Shown here: in pieces, positions 8,792-17,887 of the stretch | How positions within the stretch are numbered: the first letter of the stretch is position 1 | How the letters are laid out: every line of letters begins with the position of its first letter | Origin: Nocardia australiensis | Lineage (GTDB): Bacteria > Actinomycetota > Actinomycetes > Mycobacteriales > Mycobacteriaceae | Length of the DNA stretch: 64,000 bases | Assembly (NCBI RefSeq): GCF_020733705.1 | Contig: NZ_JAJFZM010000003.1 | Coordinates: 247,534 to 311,533, forward strand | Reading direction: 5' to 3' | Notes under the pieces: generated by a model | What the model was told of the DNA's origin: nothing | Databases searched by the model: none | The model's input: only the letters and a program-made list of their open reading frames with translations | Position numbers and translations under genes: made by a program

Positions 8792-10417
8792 TCAGTGGCT
8801 CTGCTTTCCGCCCTGATCTTCTGCCTGTGCCTGCTGCAGCACGGCGAGTTGCCTGTGCTCCTCCTCGTGCTCGATCTCGAAAGCCTGCTCGCTTTCCTGC
8901 CAGGGATCGGCCCGTAGGAAGCTGCCGGTGCCGGGCTTGCCCGCCGAACCAAGCTTGCTCATCTTCTTGGGCACGGGCGCACCCTGGTACTCCAGCGGGA
9001 CCGGGTGGCCGTGGTCGTCGACCGGGCCGAGCGGCTGGTGCACCTCGATGTACTCACCATGCGGCAGGCGCTTGATGACGCCGGTCTCGATGCCGTGCTC
9101 GAGCACCGCGCGGTCGCTGCGCTGCAGGCCGATGCAGAACCGGTATGCGATGAAGTACGCCAGCGGCGGGGCGACGAGCAGCCCGATGCGGCCCATCCAG
9201 GTGGTCGCGTTCAACGAGATGTCGAATTTCAGCGCCAGAACGTCGTTGACGCACGACAGCGTCAGCACCACGTAGAACGCGATCGCCATGGCACCGATCG
9301 CGGTGCGCACCGGCACGTCACGCGGACGCTGCAGCAGGTTATGGATCGCGGTGTCCTTGGTGAGACGCTTCTCGATCCACGGGTAGACGATCAGCACCGT
9401 GAACACCAGACCCATGATCAGCGCGACCCAGAACGCCGCCGGGATCGTATAGCGGCCCAGGTAGAGCTCCCACGGCGGCATCAGACGCGCCATACCGTCG
9501 GTCCACATCATGTAGAAGTCCGGCTGTGAACCCGCGGACACCTGAGATGGGTTGTAGGGCCCCAGGTTCCAGATCGGGTTGATCTGCATGACGCCACCCA
9601 TGATGCCGACAATGCCGAGGGTGAAGGCGAAGAACGCCCCCTGGTCGGCGGCGAACACCGGCACGATGCGAGCGCCGACCACATTGTTCTCGGTGCGGCC
9701 CGGGCCGGGGAACTGGGTGTGCTTCTGGTACCACACCAGCGCCACGTGCGCCGCGATCAAGGCCAGGATGATGCCGGGCAACAACAGCACATGCGCGATG
9801 TAGAGGCGCGGAATGATGATGTCGCCAGGGAAGTCACCACCGAAGATCAGCCAGTGCAGCCAGGTACCTACGACCGGGACACCGATCGTGATACCGGAGA
9901 ACGCGGCACGCAGACCGGTACCGGACAGCAGGTCATCAGGCAGCGAGTAGCCGAAGAAGCCCTCGAACATCGCAAGGATCAGCAGCAAGCAGCCGATCAC
10001 CCAGTTCGCCTCACGCGGCTTGCGGAACGCGCCGGTGAAGAAGATGCGGAACAAGTGCACGATGATCGACGCCGCGAACAGCAGTGCCGCCCAGTGGTGG
10101 ACCTGCCGGACGAACAGACCGCCACGCACCTCGAAGGAGATATCCAGCGAGGTCTCATAGGCCCGCGACATGGTCACGCCACGCAATGGCTGGTAGGCGC
10201 CGTTGTAGACGACCTCGCTCATCGACGGATCGAAGTACAGCGTCAGGTAGATACCCGACAGCAGCAGGATGATGAAGGCGTACAGCGCGATCTCACCGAG
10301 CAGGAACGACCAGTGGGTTGGGAAGACCTTGTTGATCGACCGCTTCATGAACGCGGCGGCGCGGTAGCGCTCGTCCGCCGCGTTGGCTTGGGCGACCGCC
10401 TTGTCTGCAAAGCTCAT
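8792..10417 (-). CDS. qcrB: Cytochrome bc1 complex cytochrome b subunit
   Basis: 541 aa integral membrane subunit holding the two b hemes and the quinol sites of the actinobacterial bc1-aa3 supercomplex. Visible family features are VRQVHHWAALLFA, the Q-loop region after GARIVPVFAADQGAFF, and DFYMMWTDGMARLMPPWE. The C-terminal extension after residue 430 is long and charged, ending in a Glu/Gln-rich tail, as in other actinobacteria. Its ATG overlaps the qcrA stop (ATGA), so it is the last gene of the ctaE-qcrC-qcrA-qcrB operon. QcrB is the target of imidazopyridine respiratory inhibitors in mycobacteria. Confidence 0.96.
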   Translation of the reverse strand: MSFADKAVAQANAADERYRAAAFMKRSINKVFPTHWSFLLGEIALYAFIILLLSGIYLTLYFDPSMSEVVYNGAYQPLRGVTMSRAYETSLDISFEVRGGLFVRQVHHWAALLFAASIIVHLFRIFFTGAFRKPREANWVIGCLLLILAMFEGFFGYSLPDDLLSGTGLRAAFSGITIGVPVVGTWLHWLIFGGDFPGDIIIPRLYIAHVLLLPGIILALIAAHVALVWYQKHTQFPGPGRTENNVVGARIVPVFAADQGAFFAFTLGIVGIMGGVMQINPIWNLGPYNPSQVSAGSQPDFYMMWTDGMARLMPPWELYLGRYTIPAAFWVALIMGLVFTVLIVYPWIEKRLTKDTAIHNLLQRPRDVPVRTAIGAMAIAFYVVLTLSCVNDVLALKFDISLNATTWMGRIGLLVAPPLAYFIAYRFCIGLQRSDRAVLEHGIETGVIKRLPHGEYIEVHQPLGPVDDHGHPVPLEYQGAPVPKKMSKLGSAGKPGTGSFLRADPWQESEQAFEIEHEEEHRQLAVLQQAQAEDQGGKQSH

Positions 10418-11616
10418 GAACGACGCTCCCAGTAGGCCGGGCCGAGCGGCTCGATGAAGTCGCCGTTGGCGACCAGGAAGCCCTCGGAGTTGACGGTGAT
10501 CGGCAGCTGCGGCAGTGCGCGAGCGGCGGGACCGAAGACCGGCTTACCCCATTCGGTCGCCAAGAACTGCGACTGGTGGCAGGGGCAGAGGATCTTGTTG
10601 GTCTGCTGCTCGAACAGCGAAGTCGGGCAGCCGAGATGGGTGCAGATCTTCGAGTAGGCGAAGTAGTCGCCGAAGTTGAAGCTCTCCTGGCCCTTGCGCT
10701 TGATGGCCTTCTGCGCATCCTCGGTGCGCAGGCGAATCATCATGACGGCATTGCGGATACCGCGCAGCGACTGCAGCGTCGCGTGCTCGTCGCCGCGCCA
10801 CTTTTCCTTCCACGGGAACACCGTCTCCATCGCGCCGGCATCCAGATCCTCGGGACGCACGAGCACGATGTCATCCGGGCGACCGGTATCGCGGCGGATG
10901 TAGATGGTCTCGCCCGGGAAGTCGGGGGTCCAGCCCGAAACCCACAGCGGCGACTTTTCGCGCTTGGCCCACGGGTTCTTGATCATGCCGCCGACGAACA
11001 CCAGCAGCGCGCCGACACCGAGCACGCCGACACCAGCGCCCGCGGTACGGGTGATCATCTTGCGGCGACCGAGCGTCGAGGTGTCAAGGGCGTCACTGAG
11101 TTCGGCGACCAGGGTGCGGCGCTCGACCTCAGGCGACTTGCCGTCGTGGCGTTCCTGAATGGACAGCTCGGCGGGGATGAACTTCTTGCGTATCAGCACG
11201 ACCGCGACGCCGATGACCAGCACCGCGATACCGAAGCTCAGGCCGACCAGCGGGGTAAACAGCGAGTAGGCCGCGTTGCCGGCCTCGTCCTTGCCTTTGT
11301 ACTCCCAGGGCCAGAACAGATACACACCGATCAGCACCGCGGCGGCGAGACCGGAGATCGCGAACCAGAACGACACCTGTCGCTCGGCCCGCTTCTCCGC
11401 GCGCGTACCCGGGACCGGGAAACGCTCGCGCCGGTAGGCGACGTCGACACCGTCACGCTCGGTACCGAGCTTGACCAGCTCGTCGCGCGACATCGCGTCG
11501 AGCTGCTCCTCGGTGGGGTCCGTGGACACAGCGGGAGTCACCCCATCTTGTGACGGCTCGATGCCGTCATGGCCCTCATCCGGCCGACCCATGTCGTTTG
11601 GCTCCTTCTCCGTCAT
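10414..11616 (-). CDS. qcrA: Cytochrome bc1 complex Rieske iron-sulfur subunit
   Basis: 400 aa. The C-terminal Rieske domain has CTHLGCP and CPCHQS, whose two Cys and two His bind the [2Fe-2S] cluster. Three membrane helices precede it (starting at SFWFAISG, LVGLSFGI and GVLGVGALLV), the three-helix form typical of actinobacteria. The acidic N-terminus is cytoplasmic. ATG 11616 is chosen because it overlaps the qcrC stop as ATGA and has AAGG upstream; an ATG 18 nt earlier is possible. It passes electrons from quinol to the diheme cytochrome c subunit QcrC encoded just upstream. Confidence 0.95.
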   Translation of the reverse strand: MTEKEPNDMGRPDEGHDGIEPSQDGVTPAVSTDPTEEQLDAMSRDELVKLGTERDGVDVAYRRERFPVPGTRAEKRAERQVSFWFAISGLAAAVLIGVYLFWPWEYKGKDEAGNAAYSLFTPLVGLSFGIAVLVIGVAVVLIRKKFIPAELSIQERHDGKSPEVERRTLVAELSDALDTSTLGRRKMITRTAGAGVGVLGVGALLVFVGGMIKNPWAKREKSPLWVSGWTPDFPGETIYIRRDTGRPDDIVLVRPEDLDAGAMETVFPWKEKWRGDEHATLQSLRGIRNAVMMIRLRTEDAQKAIKRKGQESFNFGDYFAYSKICTHLGCPTSLFEQQTNKILCPCHQSQFLATEWGKPVFGPAARALPQLPITVNSEGFLVANGDFIEPLGPAYWERRS

Positions 11617-12476
11617 GACCTTGATCCGATCCACATCGCGGCGCCGACGACGAGCGTGATGCCGACCACCCAGATGGCCAGGCCCTCCGTCGCGGGACCG
11701 AACCCACCGAGGCCGTATCCGCCCGGATCCTTCTCTTCGGTGGCGTTCTTGACATAGGCGATGATGTCGCGCTTCTCTTCCGGACTCAGCTGCCGGTCGG
11801 AGAACTTCGGCATATTCTGCGGGCCGGTGACCATCGCGTCGTAGATCTGCTGCTCGCTCGCGGGCTCCAACGGCGGCGCGAACTTACCCGACGACAGCGC
11901 GCCACCCTTGCCGGTGAAGTTGTGGCAGGACGCGCAGTTCATGCGGAACAGCTCACCACCGCGAGCGATATCCGAGCCGCGCAGCGACTCCTGAGCCACC
12001 TCGCCATTCGCCTCGCGCACCACGCTCGGGCCGCCACCGTTGGCCGCCACGTACGCCATCAGGGCGTCGGTCTGGTGCTCGTCGAACTTCGGTGGCTTGC
12101 GCTGCGCCTGAGCCTCGTTGCGTGCCATCGGCATACGGCCCGAGGAAACCTGGAAGTACACGGCGGCCTCGCCGACACCGATCAGGCTGGGACCACGGTC
12201 GACCACGCCCTGCAGGTTCGCGCCGTGGCAGGTGACGCAGGAGGTCTCATACAGCTGCTTGCCATCGCGGATCAACGCGGACTGGTCCTCGTTCGCGGTC
12301 GCGACCTGCGGATCCGGCGTGAAGGCCGCAGCAAGGAAACCGGCTCCGACCAGCCCCACCAGCAGCGCGAGCCCACCCGCGATACGACGACGAGTGCGGC
12401 GTTGCTTACGCGTCTTGCTGGCCTTACCGCTGTCGGGGCTGGCGGGCTCTGGCGCTGACGGGGGAGATGAACTCAT
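11613..12476 (-). CDS. qcrC: Cytochrome bc1 complex diheme cytochrome c subunit
   Basis: 287 aa. Two CxxCH heme c sites are visible: C80-V-T-C83-H84 and C181-A-S-C184-H185. A basic N-terminus followed by a hydrophobic segment (about 34-53) acts as an uncleaved anchor or signal; a second membrane helix near the C-terminus (LAIWVVGITLVVGAAMWIG) anchors the protein. In actinobacteria this diheme subunit replaces soluble cytochrome c and hands electrons to the CuA site of CtaC. GGGA precedes ATG 12476. It lies 57 nt after ctaE and overlaps qcrA by 4 nt. Confidence 0.96.
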   Translation of the reverse strand: MSSSPPSAPEPASPDSGKASKTRKQRRTRRRIAGGLALLVGLVGAGFLAAAFTPDPQVATANEDQSALIRDGKQLYETSCVTCHGANLQGVVDRGPSLIGVGEAAVYFQVSSGRMPMARNEAQAQRKPPKFDEHQTDALMAYVAANGGGPSVVREANGEVAQESLRGSDIARGGELFRMNCASCHNFTGKGGALSSGKFAPPLEPASEQQIYDAMVTGPQNMPKFSDRQLSPEEKRDIIAYVKNATEEKDPGGYGLGGFGPATEGLAIWVVGITLVVGAAMWIGSRS

Positions 12477-12533
12477 CTGTGTCCCTTTGGAGTAGACGGA
12501 ACCGACTTGTGCAAAAGATTGGGGGTAGCTGGC

Positions 12534-13145
12534 TCAGCGGACGAAGTAGATCGTGGCGAACAACGCGATCCAGACGATGTCGACGAAGTGCCAGTAGTAC
12601 GAGACGACGATCGCCGTGGTGGCCTGCGCTGGGGTGAACTTGCTGACCTTGGTACGGATCAGCACGAACACGAAGGCGATCAAACCGCCGATGACGTGCA
12701 GACCATGGAAGCCAGTGGTGATGTAGAAGACCGAGCCATAGACGCTGCTCGCGATCGAGGTGCCCTCGTGGACCATGTGCATGTACTCGTAGCCCTGGCC
12801 GAGCACGAAGAAGGTGCCCATCGCCAGCGTGACGACGTACCACCGGCGCAAGCCGAACACATCGCCCTTCTCCGCCGCGAACACACCCATCTGGCACGTG
12901 AACGACGAAGCGACCAGCACAGCCGTGACCGGCACGGCGAGCTTCAGATTCAGCTCGGTCGGCTCCGGCGGCCAGTTCTCGTGCGCCTGGGCGCGCGCGA
13001 CGAAGTACATCGCGAAGAGCCCGGCGAAGAACATCAGCTCGCTGGACAGCCAGATGATGGTACCGACGCTCACCATGTTTGGCCGATTCAGCGAATGCAC
13101 ACGCTGAGTAATGGCCGATCCTGGGGTCCCTACTGCGGTCGTCAC
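12534..13145 (-). CDS. ctaE: Cytochrome c oxidase subunit III
   Basis: 203 aa from GTG 13145, equal to the M. tuberculosis CtaE length. Five membrane helices and family segments RVHSLNRPNMVSVGT, LSSELMFFAGLFAMYF, GFHGLHVIGGL and VVSYYWHFVDIVWIALF are visible. The frame is open far upstream, but that part is not family sequence; GTG 13145 is supported by a CATACT hexamer 7 nt before it. First gene of the ctaE-qcrCAB operon, tying oxidase and bc1 synthesis together. Confidence 0.95.
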   Translation of the reverse strand: MTTAVGTPGSAITQRVHSLNRPNMVSVGTIIWLSSELMFFAGLFAMYFVARAQAHENWPPEPTELNLKLAVPVTAVLVASSFTCQMGVFAAEKGDVFGLRRWYVVTLAMGTFFVLGQGYEYMHMVHEGTSIASSVYGSVFYITTGFHGLHVIGGLIAFVFVLIRTKVSKFTPAQATTAIVVSYYWHFVDIVWIALFATIYFVR

Positions 13146-13481
13146 GGGGGTAAGTATGACTCGTCGTAGTACGACACAAGTACCCGGGTGCGAAACTCGT
13201 CGTGCCCTATCGGAAATCCCACAGACAGACAGCCTTCGACCAGCTGCGTTTGATTTGCCGAGTCTGCGGCTCGGCGTGTCGGCGGTCCCGAAGGGTTCGC
13301 GTCCGAGCGGTCGAGACTTGCGACCGGGTCGCGTGCGCTGCGACCACTCGGACGGGAACCGGCCGCTGACGTCGCTCGTAAGACTCGCTCGGTGTTGGTT
13401 GGGATGGTGTGATGACGGTGCGGGCGCTGGTGTCCAGCATTGCAGGTGACGGTAAGTAGAAGCTGAGACTTGGAGGCGAAT
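13146..13481. other. Intergenic region between divergent ctaE and hypothetical gene
   Basis: About 335 bp without a credible gene. It carries the ctaE promoter at its left end (CATACT about 7 nt from the start) and the leader of the gene at 13482 at its right end. No terminator, riboswitch or repeat was recognised. Confidence 0.6.
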
Positions 13482-13910
13482 GTGGCGCCGCGGTGGTGGG
13501 TTCGACTGTTCGGCGGTGGCGCGCGGGCGCCGCTCGACCCGAGCGCTGCCGATCTGGTCGTGGTCGCGGCGAGTTTCGACGATGCCGAGGCGAGTTCGAC
13601 CGCGCTCGCGCGGGCTACCGGGTGGCGGTCCGAGGCGGATGCGGTGTTGCGTCATCATCTGCGGATCCCGGCGCAGGAGCGCGAGCAGGTATGCGCGATC
13701 GCCGCGCAGGACGGATACCTGCCTGATCCGCGCACTGATTCGTCATCGCCCGATGGCCTGGAAGAGGTGATCTTGCAGCGAGTCCAGGTATTGGATGCGC
13801 TGCATTTATCGCAGGAACGATCCCGGATGGCCGGGCTGGCACAGCGTCACAATGGCACAGCCGACGGATGGGATGCGCTGCAACCCGATCCCGCGACCGA
13901 ACAGCGGTAA
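13482..13910 (+). CDS. Hypothetical protein between ctaE and trpD
   Basis: 142 aa from GTG 13482, which has GGAGG with 5-nt spacing; a TTG 12 nt upstream is less likely because it overlaps the Shine-Dalgarno sequence. No motif I recognise. The N-terminus is basic and aromatic (RWWVRLFGGG); the middle (LVVVAASFDDAEASSTALA, then REQVCAIAAQDGYL) looks like an alpha/beta fold with alternating strands; the C-terminus is Gln/Asp rich. No signal peptide or membrane helix. The good ribosome binding site and coding bias suggest a real protein of unknown function. Confidence 0.65.
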   Translation: MAPRWWVRLFGGGARAPLDPSAADLVVVAASFDDAEASSTALARATGWRSEADAVLRHHLRIPAQEREQVCAIAAQDGYLPDPRTDSSSPDGLEEVILQRVQVLDALHLSQERSRMAGLAQRHNGTADGWDALQPDPATEQR

Positions 13911-13979
13911 TAGGGACCGGCCCACTAGGCTGCATGGCGACAAACTGGTGCGCGAACCAGTGTGATGGGAGAAATGGAC

Positions 13980-14054
13980 ATGAGGAGCGCAGCGGGCACA
14001 GCCGTGCATCGCACGATCATGCGGGAGCCGAGCGTCAGCGAGGCGAAGCCATGA
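13980..14054 (+). CDS. Possible 24-codon leader peptide coupled to trpD
   Basis: ATG 13980 has GGGAGAA 6 nt upstream and opens a 24-codon frame whose TGA overlaps the trpD ATG as ATGA (14051-14054). It contains no Trp codon, so it is not a classical tryptophan attenuator peptide. It could couple trpD translation to an upstream signal, or be chance. Only the overlap and the ribosome binding site support it. Confidence 0.3.
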   Translation: MRSAAGTAVHRTIMREPSVSEAKP

Positions 14055-15112
14055 GCGTGCGCAGCTGGCCCCAGGTGCTCGGGACCCTCGCCGATGGCGG
14101 TGACCTGGCCGCGGATGACACGGCGTGGGTGATCAACGAGATCTTCACCGATAACGCAACGCAGGCGCAGATCGCCGCGTTCGGTGTCGCGATCAAGATC
14201 AAAGGCCCGACCCCTGAGGAACTGTCCGGCATGGCGTCGGGCATGCTCGCGCACGCCCGTCTGGTCCACGTCGACGGCGACGCGGTGGACATCGTCGGCA
14301 CCGGAGGCGACCGATCCGGATCGGTGAATATCTCCACGATGTCCGCGATCGTGGTGGCCTCGACCGGTGTTCCCGTGGTCAAGCACGGCAATCGGGCGGC
14401 GTCCTCCAAGAGCGGCGGCGCCGATGTGCTCGAGGCGCTCGGGGTGAAGCTGGCCCTCGGGCCAGAGGCGGTGACTCGCTGTGTGCATGAGGTCGGTATC
14501 GGCTTCTGCTTCGCACCGCTGTTCCATCCCGCGCTGCGTTTCGCCGGACCGGCCCGCAAAGAAATTGGCATTCCGACCGTCTTCAATGTGCTCGGCCCGC
14601 TGACGAATCCGGCTCAGCCGCGTGCCGGACTGGTCGGATGCGCCTTTCCCGACCTGCTCGCGGTGATCGCGGGGGTGTTCGCCGAGCGCGGTGCGAGCGC
14701 ATTCGTGGTGCGTGGCAACGACGGCCTGGACGAGATCACCACCTCCGATACCACCGACGCGTGGATTGTCTCCGGTGGACGACTACGGGAGACGACGATC
14801 GACCCGGCCCGCCTCGGCATCCCCCGGGTGGATCTGGAAGCGCTGCGTGGCGGCGACGCCGAGGTCAATGCGGGGATCGCCCGCGATGTGTTCGCGGGCT
14901 CCCCCGGCGCGGTCCGCGACGCGGTGCTGGTGAACTCCGCCGCCGCCATCGTCGCCTACGACTTGTCGCGGAGCACCGGCGATCCCGAGGTCGATGTGCA
15001 CGACGCGCTGGCCGCGGGTATCGAGCGCGCCGCCGCCGCGATCGACGCGGGCAAGTCCGCCGAACTACTCGATCGGTGGGTAAAGCTGACGAACACACTC
15101 GGCGACAGCTGA
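14051..15112 (+). CDS. trpD: Anthranilate phosphoribosyltransferase
   Basis: 353 aa; transfers phosphoribosyl from PRPP to anthranilate in tryptophan synthesis. The PRPP-binding GTGGDRSGSVNIST segment, KHGNRAASSKSGGADVLEALG, FAPLFHPALRF, and the Mg-binding DGLDEIT segment are all present. ATG 14051 (reading MSVRSWPQVLG) has a weak GAGG 9 nt upstream and overlaps a small upstream frame; the frame is open further 5' but without similarity. It stands alone, away from other trp genes, beside ctaE as in M. tuberculosis. Confidence 0.93.
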   Translation: MSVRSWPQVLGTLADGGDLAADDTAWVINEIFTDNATQAQIAAFGVAIKIKGPTPEELSGMASGMLAHARLVHVDGDAVDIVGTGGDRSGSVNISTMSAIVVASTGVPVVKHGNRAASSKSGGADVLEALGVKLALGPEAVTRCVHEVGIGFCFAPLFHPALRFAGPARKEIGIPTVFNVLGPLTNPAQPRAGLVGCAFPDLLAVIAGVFAERGASAFVVRGNDGLDEITTSDTTDAWIVSGGRLRETTIDPARLGIPRVDLEALRGGDAEVNAGIARDVFAGSPGAVRDAVLVNSAAAIVAYDLSRSTGDPEVDVHDALAAGIERAAAAIDAGKSAELLDRWVKLTNTLGDS

Positions 15113-15135
15113 GCGCTTACAACTGCCGCACTGAG

Positions 15136-15411
15136 TCATTCCCCCAGTGAGAAGCCTGCCTCCACGTCCGCGCTGGAATACGACTTGAACGCGATGTGGG
15201 TGATAGTGCGGGCGACGCCGGGCGTCTTGTCGATCCGGTCGGTCACCACCTCGGCGATCTGCTCATGATCGCGCACCCGCACAATCGCGATCAGGTCGAC
15301 TTCGCCCGCGCACGAATAGACCTCGGCGACGCCGTCGGTGTCGGCCAGCGCCTGCGCGGTCTCCGGGATGCGGGCGTTCTCGGCATTGATCATGACGATC
15401 GCGGTAATCAT
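15136..15411 (-). CDS. Small Lrp/AsnC-type ligand-binding (RAM) domain protein
   Basis: 91 aa consisting only of the C-terminal RAM domain of Lrp/AsnC regulators (MITAIVMINAENARI, then VYSCAGEVDLIAIVRV); the helix-turn-helix is absent. Such stand-alone domains bind amino acids as oligomers or pair with full-length regulators; the ligand is unknown. ATG 15411 is 7 nt after TAGGCT, so the transcript is probably leaderless. It is convergent with trpD (23 nt apart), but no link to tryptophan is shown. Confidence 0.85.
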   Translation of the reverse strand: MITAIVMINAENARIPETAQALADTDGVAEVYSCAGEVDLIAIVRVRDHEQIAEVVTDRIDKTPGVARTITHIAFKSYSSADVEAGFSLGE

Positions 15412-15418
15412 GGCTGTC

Positions 15419-15424
15419 AGCCTA
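15419..15424 (-). promoter_or_regulatory. -10 hexamer TAGGCT of leaderless RAM-domain gene
   Basis: On the minus strand TAGGCT is followed by 7 nt and ATG 15411; no ribosome binding site is seen. Confidence 0.5.
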
Positions 15425-15467
15425 ACCAGCGCGAGCGAATCGATTACCCACAACGAGCGCGGGCGAG

Positions 15468-17366
15468 TCAGTTGCCCGAGCGTTCGACGTATTCCTCTTC
15501 CGGCGGTTTCGACCGTGCCGCAGTATCGGCCACCTCCACCCACCCCATCCATCTCCCGGCCCCGTTGACTGGCTCCCAGTACCCCTCGGTGGTGCGCACG
15601 ATCCGCACCCCTGGACGCGCGAGCCATCGCACGATCAGCGCGACTTCTTCCGGTGACGCACCGCGTAGCGGCGGCATATCCATCGCAATATCGACAGCAT
15701 CGGGCGTCTCGGGATCGGCGGACCTGCGCGCACCGGCCGCCGCGTCACCGCCCGCCGGGATCACGGTTTCCGCCGCGGCGACAATGCGTTCGACGACAGG
15801 CATAGGCGGTACCCCACGCGCGGCATTGCCCGCGCCCGCGAGACGGCCGTAGCGGATCACCGCGAATTCCCATCCGCCCGCGCCGTCCGGATGCGCGGCG
15901 ATCAGCTCGGCGATACGGGCGACCGCGGCCAGGCGCTGGGTGCGGTACAGCGCGCGCATCACCGAAACGACCCGGTCCCGCAGCCGCGCCGCCGCCTCGA
16001 AATGTTCTGCACACGAGTGTGTTTCGATACATTCGAGCATGGCGCGCAGCGGGTTGTCGGAATGCCCCTCCACCAATGCGCGAACAATTGCCGGGGTCGG
16101 CGCGTATTCCTCTCTATTAGAAGGGCTTCCGCCGACGGTCGCGGCCGGGCAGCCGCCGACCACCGCGGGCGGGCATTCGTGCCTGCCCGCACGCGGCAGC
16201 CGTGTGGTGCAGGTGCGCAGACCCGTGTATTCGGCGACGGTGACCGCAACCTCGGTGGCTGCCATTCGAGAATGGAAGGGGCCTAATGAATCTCGGTTCG
16301 GCGAACGAACGATCGCGAAGCGCGGGAACGGCTCGTCGGTCAGGGTGATCCACCAGACTCGCGTGGGGAATTTCGAGCGACGGTTATAAGGAGGAGCGTG
16401 CGCGACGAGCAGACGCAACTCCCGCACCCCGGCTTCGAGCGCGTGCGCGCACACCACGTGATCGACACGGCCGGCCAGCGCCACCATTTCCTTCATCCGG
16501 CCTCTCGTCTCCGAACCGGTGAAGTAGTTGCGAACCCGGCGACGTAGGTTCACCGCGGTGCCGATATAGAGCACCTCGTCGGATGGGCCACGGAACAGGT
16601 AGACGCCGGGCGCGGTGGGCAGGTCGCCGGCGAAGACGCGTTTGGCGCGTTGTCGCGCGGTCACCCCCGGCAGATAGTCGAGCAGTTCGGTCAGGCTGTG
16701 CACGCCCTGATTGCCGACACGGGCGATCAGCGCGTGCAGCACGTCGACGGTCGCGCGCGCGTCGTCGAGGGCGCGGTGGGTCGGCTGGGTAGTCGCGCCG
16801 AGCAGCGGTGCGAGCAGTCCGAGTCGCACCGAGGGCGCCTCGTCGCGGGTCAGCACCCGGCGGGCCAGCTTCACTGTGCACACCACCGGCGCGACGGGCC
16901 AGGGCGTTTCACTGCGCGCGGCGGCGGCCCGGAGGAACGCCATATCGAAGCGCGCGTTGTGCGCGACCAGCACCGCGCCCGCGGCGAATTCCAGAAACCC
17001 GGGCAGCACCGCCTCGATCCGTGGCGCCGCATAAACCATCGCCGTGGTGATCCCGGTGATCTGCACGATCCCGGGCGGGATCTCGTGCCCAGGGTTGACC
17101 AAGGTGGCGAACTCGCCGAGCACTTCCCCGCCGCGCACCTTGACCGCACCGATCTCGGTGATCGCGTCGCCGTCCGGACTGGTGCCGGTGGTTTCCAGGT
17201 CGACCACCACGAAGGTGGTGTCGAACAGTGGGGTGTCGAGTTCATCGAAGGCCAGCTGCTTGGCGGCGGCCTGGCGCGGCACGGGGTCGGACACGGCGTG
17301 CAGCGTATGGCCAGGGACCGACAAGAACGATCCGCGCGACTTCACACGCGAAATGTCCGCATTCAT
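15468..17366 (-). CDS. DEDDh exonuclease fused to UvrC-like GIY-YIG domain (Rv2191 family)
   Basis: About 632 aa from ATG 17366. Residues about 45-215 form a DnaQ-type 3'-5' exonuclease: VVVDLETTG (first D/E pair), VAHNARFDMAFL and HRALDDARATVDVL. About residues 245-330 form a GIY-YIG nuclease domain (APGVYLFRGPSDEVLYIGTAVNLRRRVRNYF), followed by a UvrC-like Cys-bearing region. A DNA repair role is likely; M. tuberculosis Rv2191 has the same fusion. The start is uncertain: GTG 17294 just before the exonuclease fold and ATG 17414 are alternatives, and none has a ribosome binding site. Confidence 0.85.
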   Translation of the reverse strand: MNADISRVKSRGSFLSVPGHTLHAVSDPVPRQAAAKQLAFDELDTPLFDTTFVVVDLETTGTSPDGDAITEIGAVKVRGGEVLGEFATLVNPGHEIPPGIVQITGITTAMVYAAPRIEAVLPGFLEFAAGAVLVAHNARFDMAFLRAAAARSETPWPVAPVVCTVKLARRVLTRDEAPSVRLGLLAPLLGATTQPTHRALDDARATVDVLHALIARVGNQGVHSLTELLDYLPGVTARQRAKRVFAGDLPTAPGVYLFRGPSDEVLYIGTAVNLRRRVRNYFTGSETRGRMKEMVALAGRVDHVVCAHALEAGVRELRLLVAHAPPYNRRSKFPTRVWWITLTDEPFPRFAIVRSPNRDSLGPFHSRMAATEVAVTVAEYTGLRTCTTRLPRAGRHECPPAVVGGCPAATVGGSPSNREEYAPTPAIVRALVEGHSDNPLRAMLECIETHSCAEHFEAAARLRDRVVSVMRALYRTQRLAAVARIAELIAAHPDGAGGWEFAVIRYGRLAGAGNAARGVPPMPVVERIVAAAETVIPAGGDAAAGARRSADPETPDAVDIAMDMPPLRGASPEEVALIVRWLARPGVRIVRTTEGYWEPVNGAGRWMGWVEVADTAARSKPPEEEYVERSGN

Positions 17367-17887
17367 CCGCAGAGATTTCGTACTATTACCCGCGAAATGA
17401 TCTTCAATTCGCAAAAGCGACCCAGATCACATTTCTATCGGGACTGAATCAATCGACCGTGTGGGCCCGGTCGCGCCGAAGCGGTGTCGGCAGCACGTCA
17501 CCGCGTGTCGCGATCACAACGACGACCCACTCGGCATCAAGCCGCTATCACTACTCAACATGCCGCTGCCACCTGGCTAGAAGGTAAAGCATCCGACCGT
17601 CACGGTCGCCCGGACACCGCCATCGACGCGCCACGTAACGGCTCGAACATCTACCGAATACGACCCGTCGTTATTGTTTCGTGATTGTTGTGACATAACT
17701 CGCATATCTCATGTCGCATTTTTGTTGAGCATTGGCATTTCTGATATCCGAGGCTTTACAAACCACCGTGATGTTTTCGTAACCTTTTCGAGACCTCACG
17801 GAGTTCCGCCGCGTCGCAAGGCCGGTGAAACGAAGTCCGCCGCACCACCGGGTACGGCGTCGTGGGGCAGATTCGGAGTACCGCATC
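17367..17887. other. Divergent intergenic region before NlpC/P60 gene
   Basis: About 520 bp without a credible gene. AT content rises at 17680-17800. It holds the motif CGTAACCTTTTCGAGACCT (17778-17796), shared with the next NlpC/P60 gene. A cyclic di-AMP riboswitch, often found before such genes in actinobacteria, was looked for and not recognised. Confidence 0.55.
17778..17796 (+). promoter_or_regulatory. Shared 19-bp upstream motif, copy 1
   Basis: CGTAACCTTTTCGAGACCT, 91 nt before ATG 17888. It differs in only two central bases from the element at 18552-18570 before the next NlpC/P60 gene. Candidate operator or promoter element for cell-wall hydrolases; a GTAAC half-site recalls sites proposed for MtrA. 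Confidence 0.45.
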
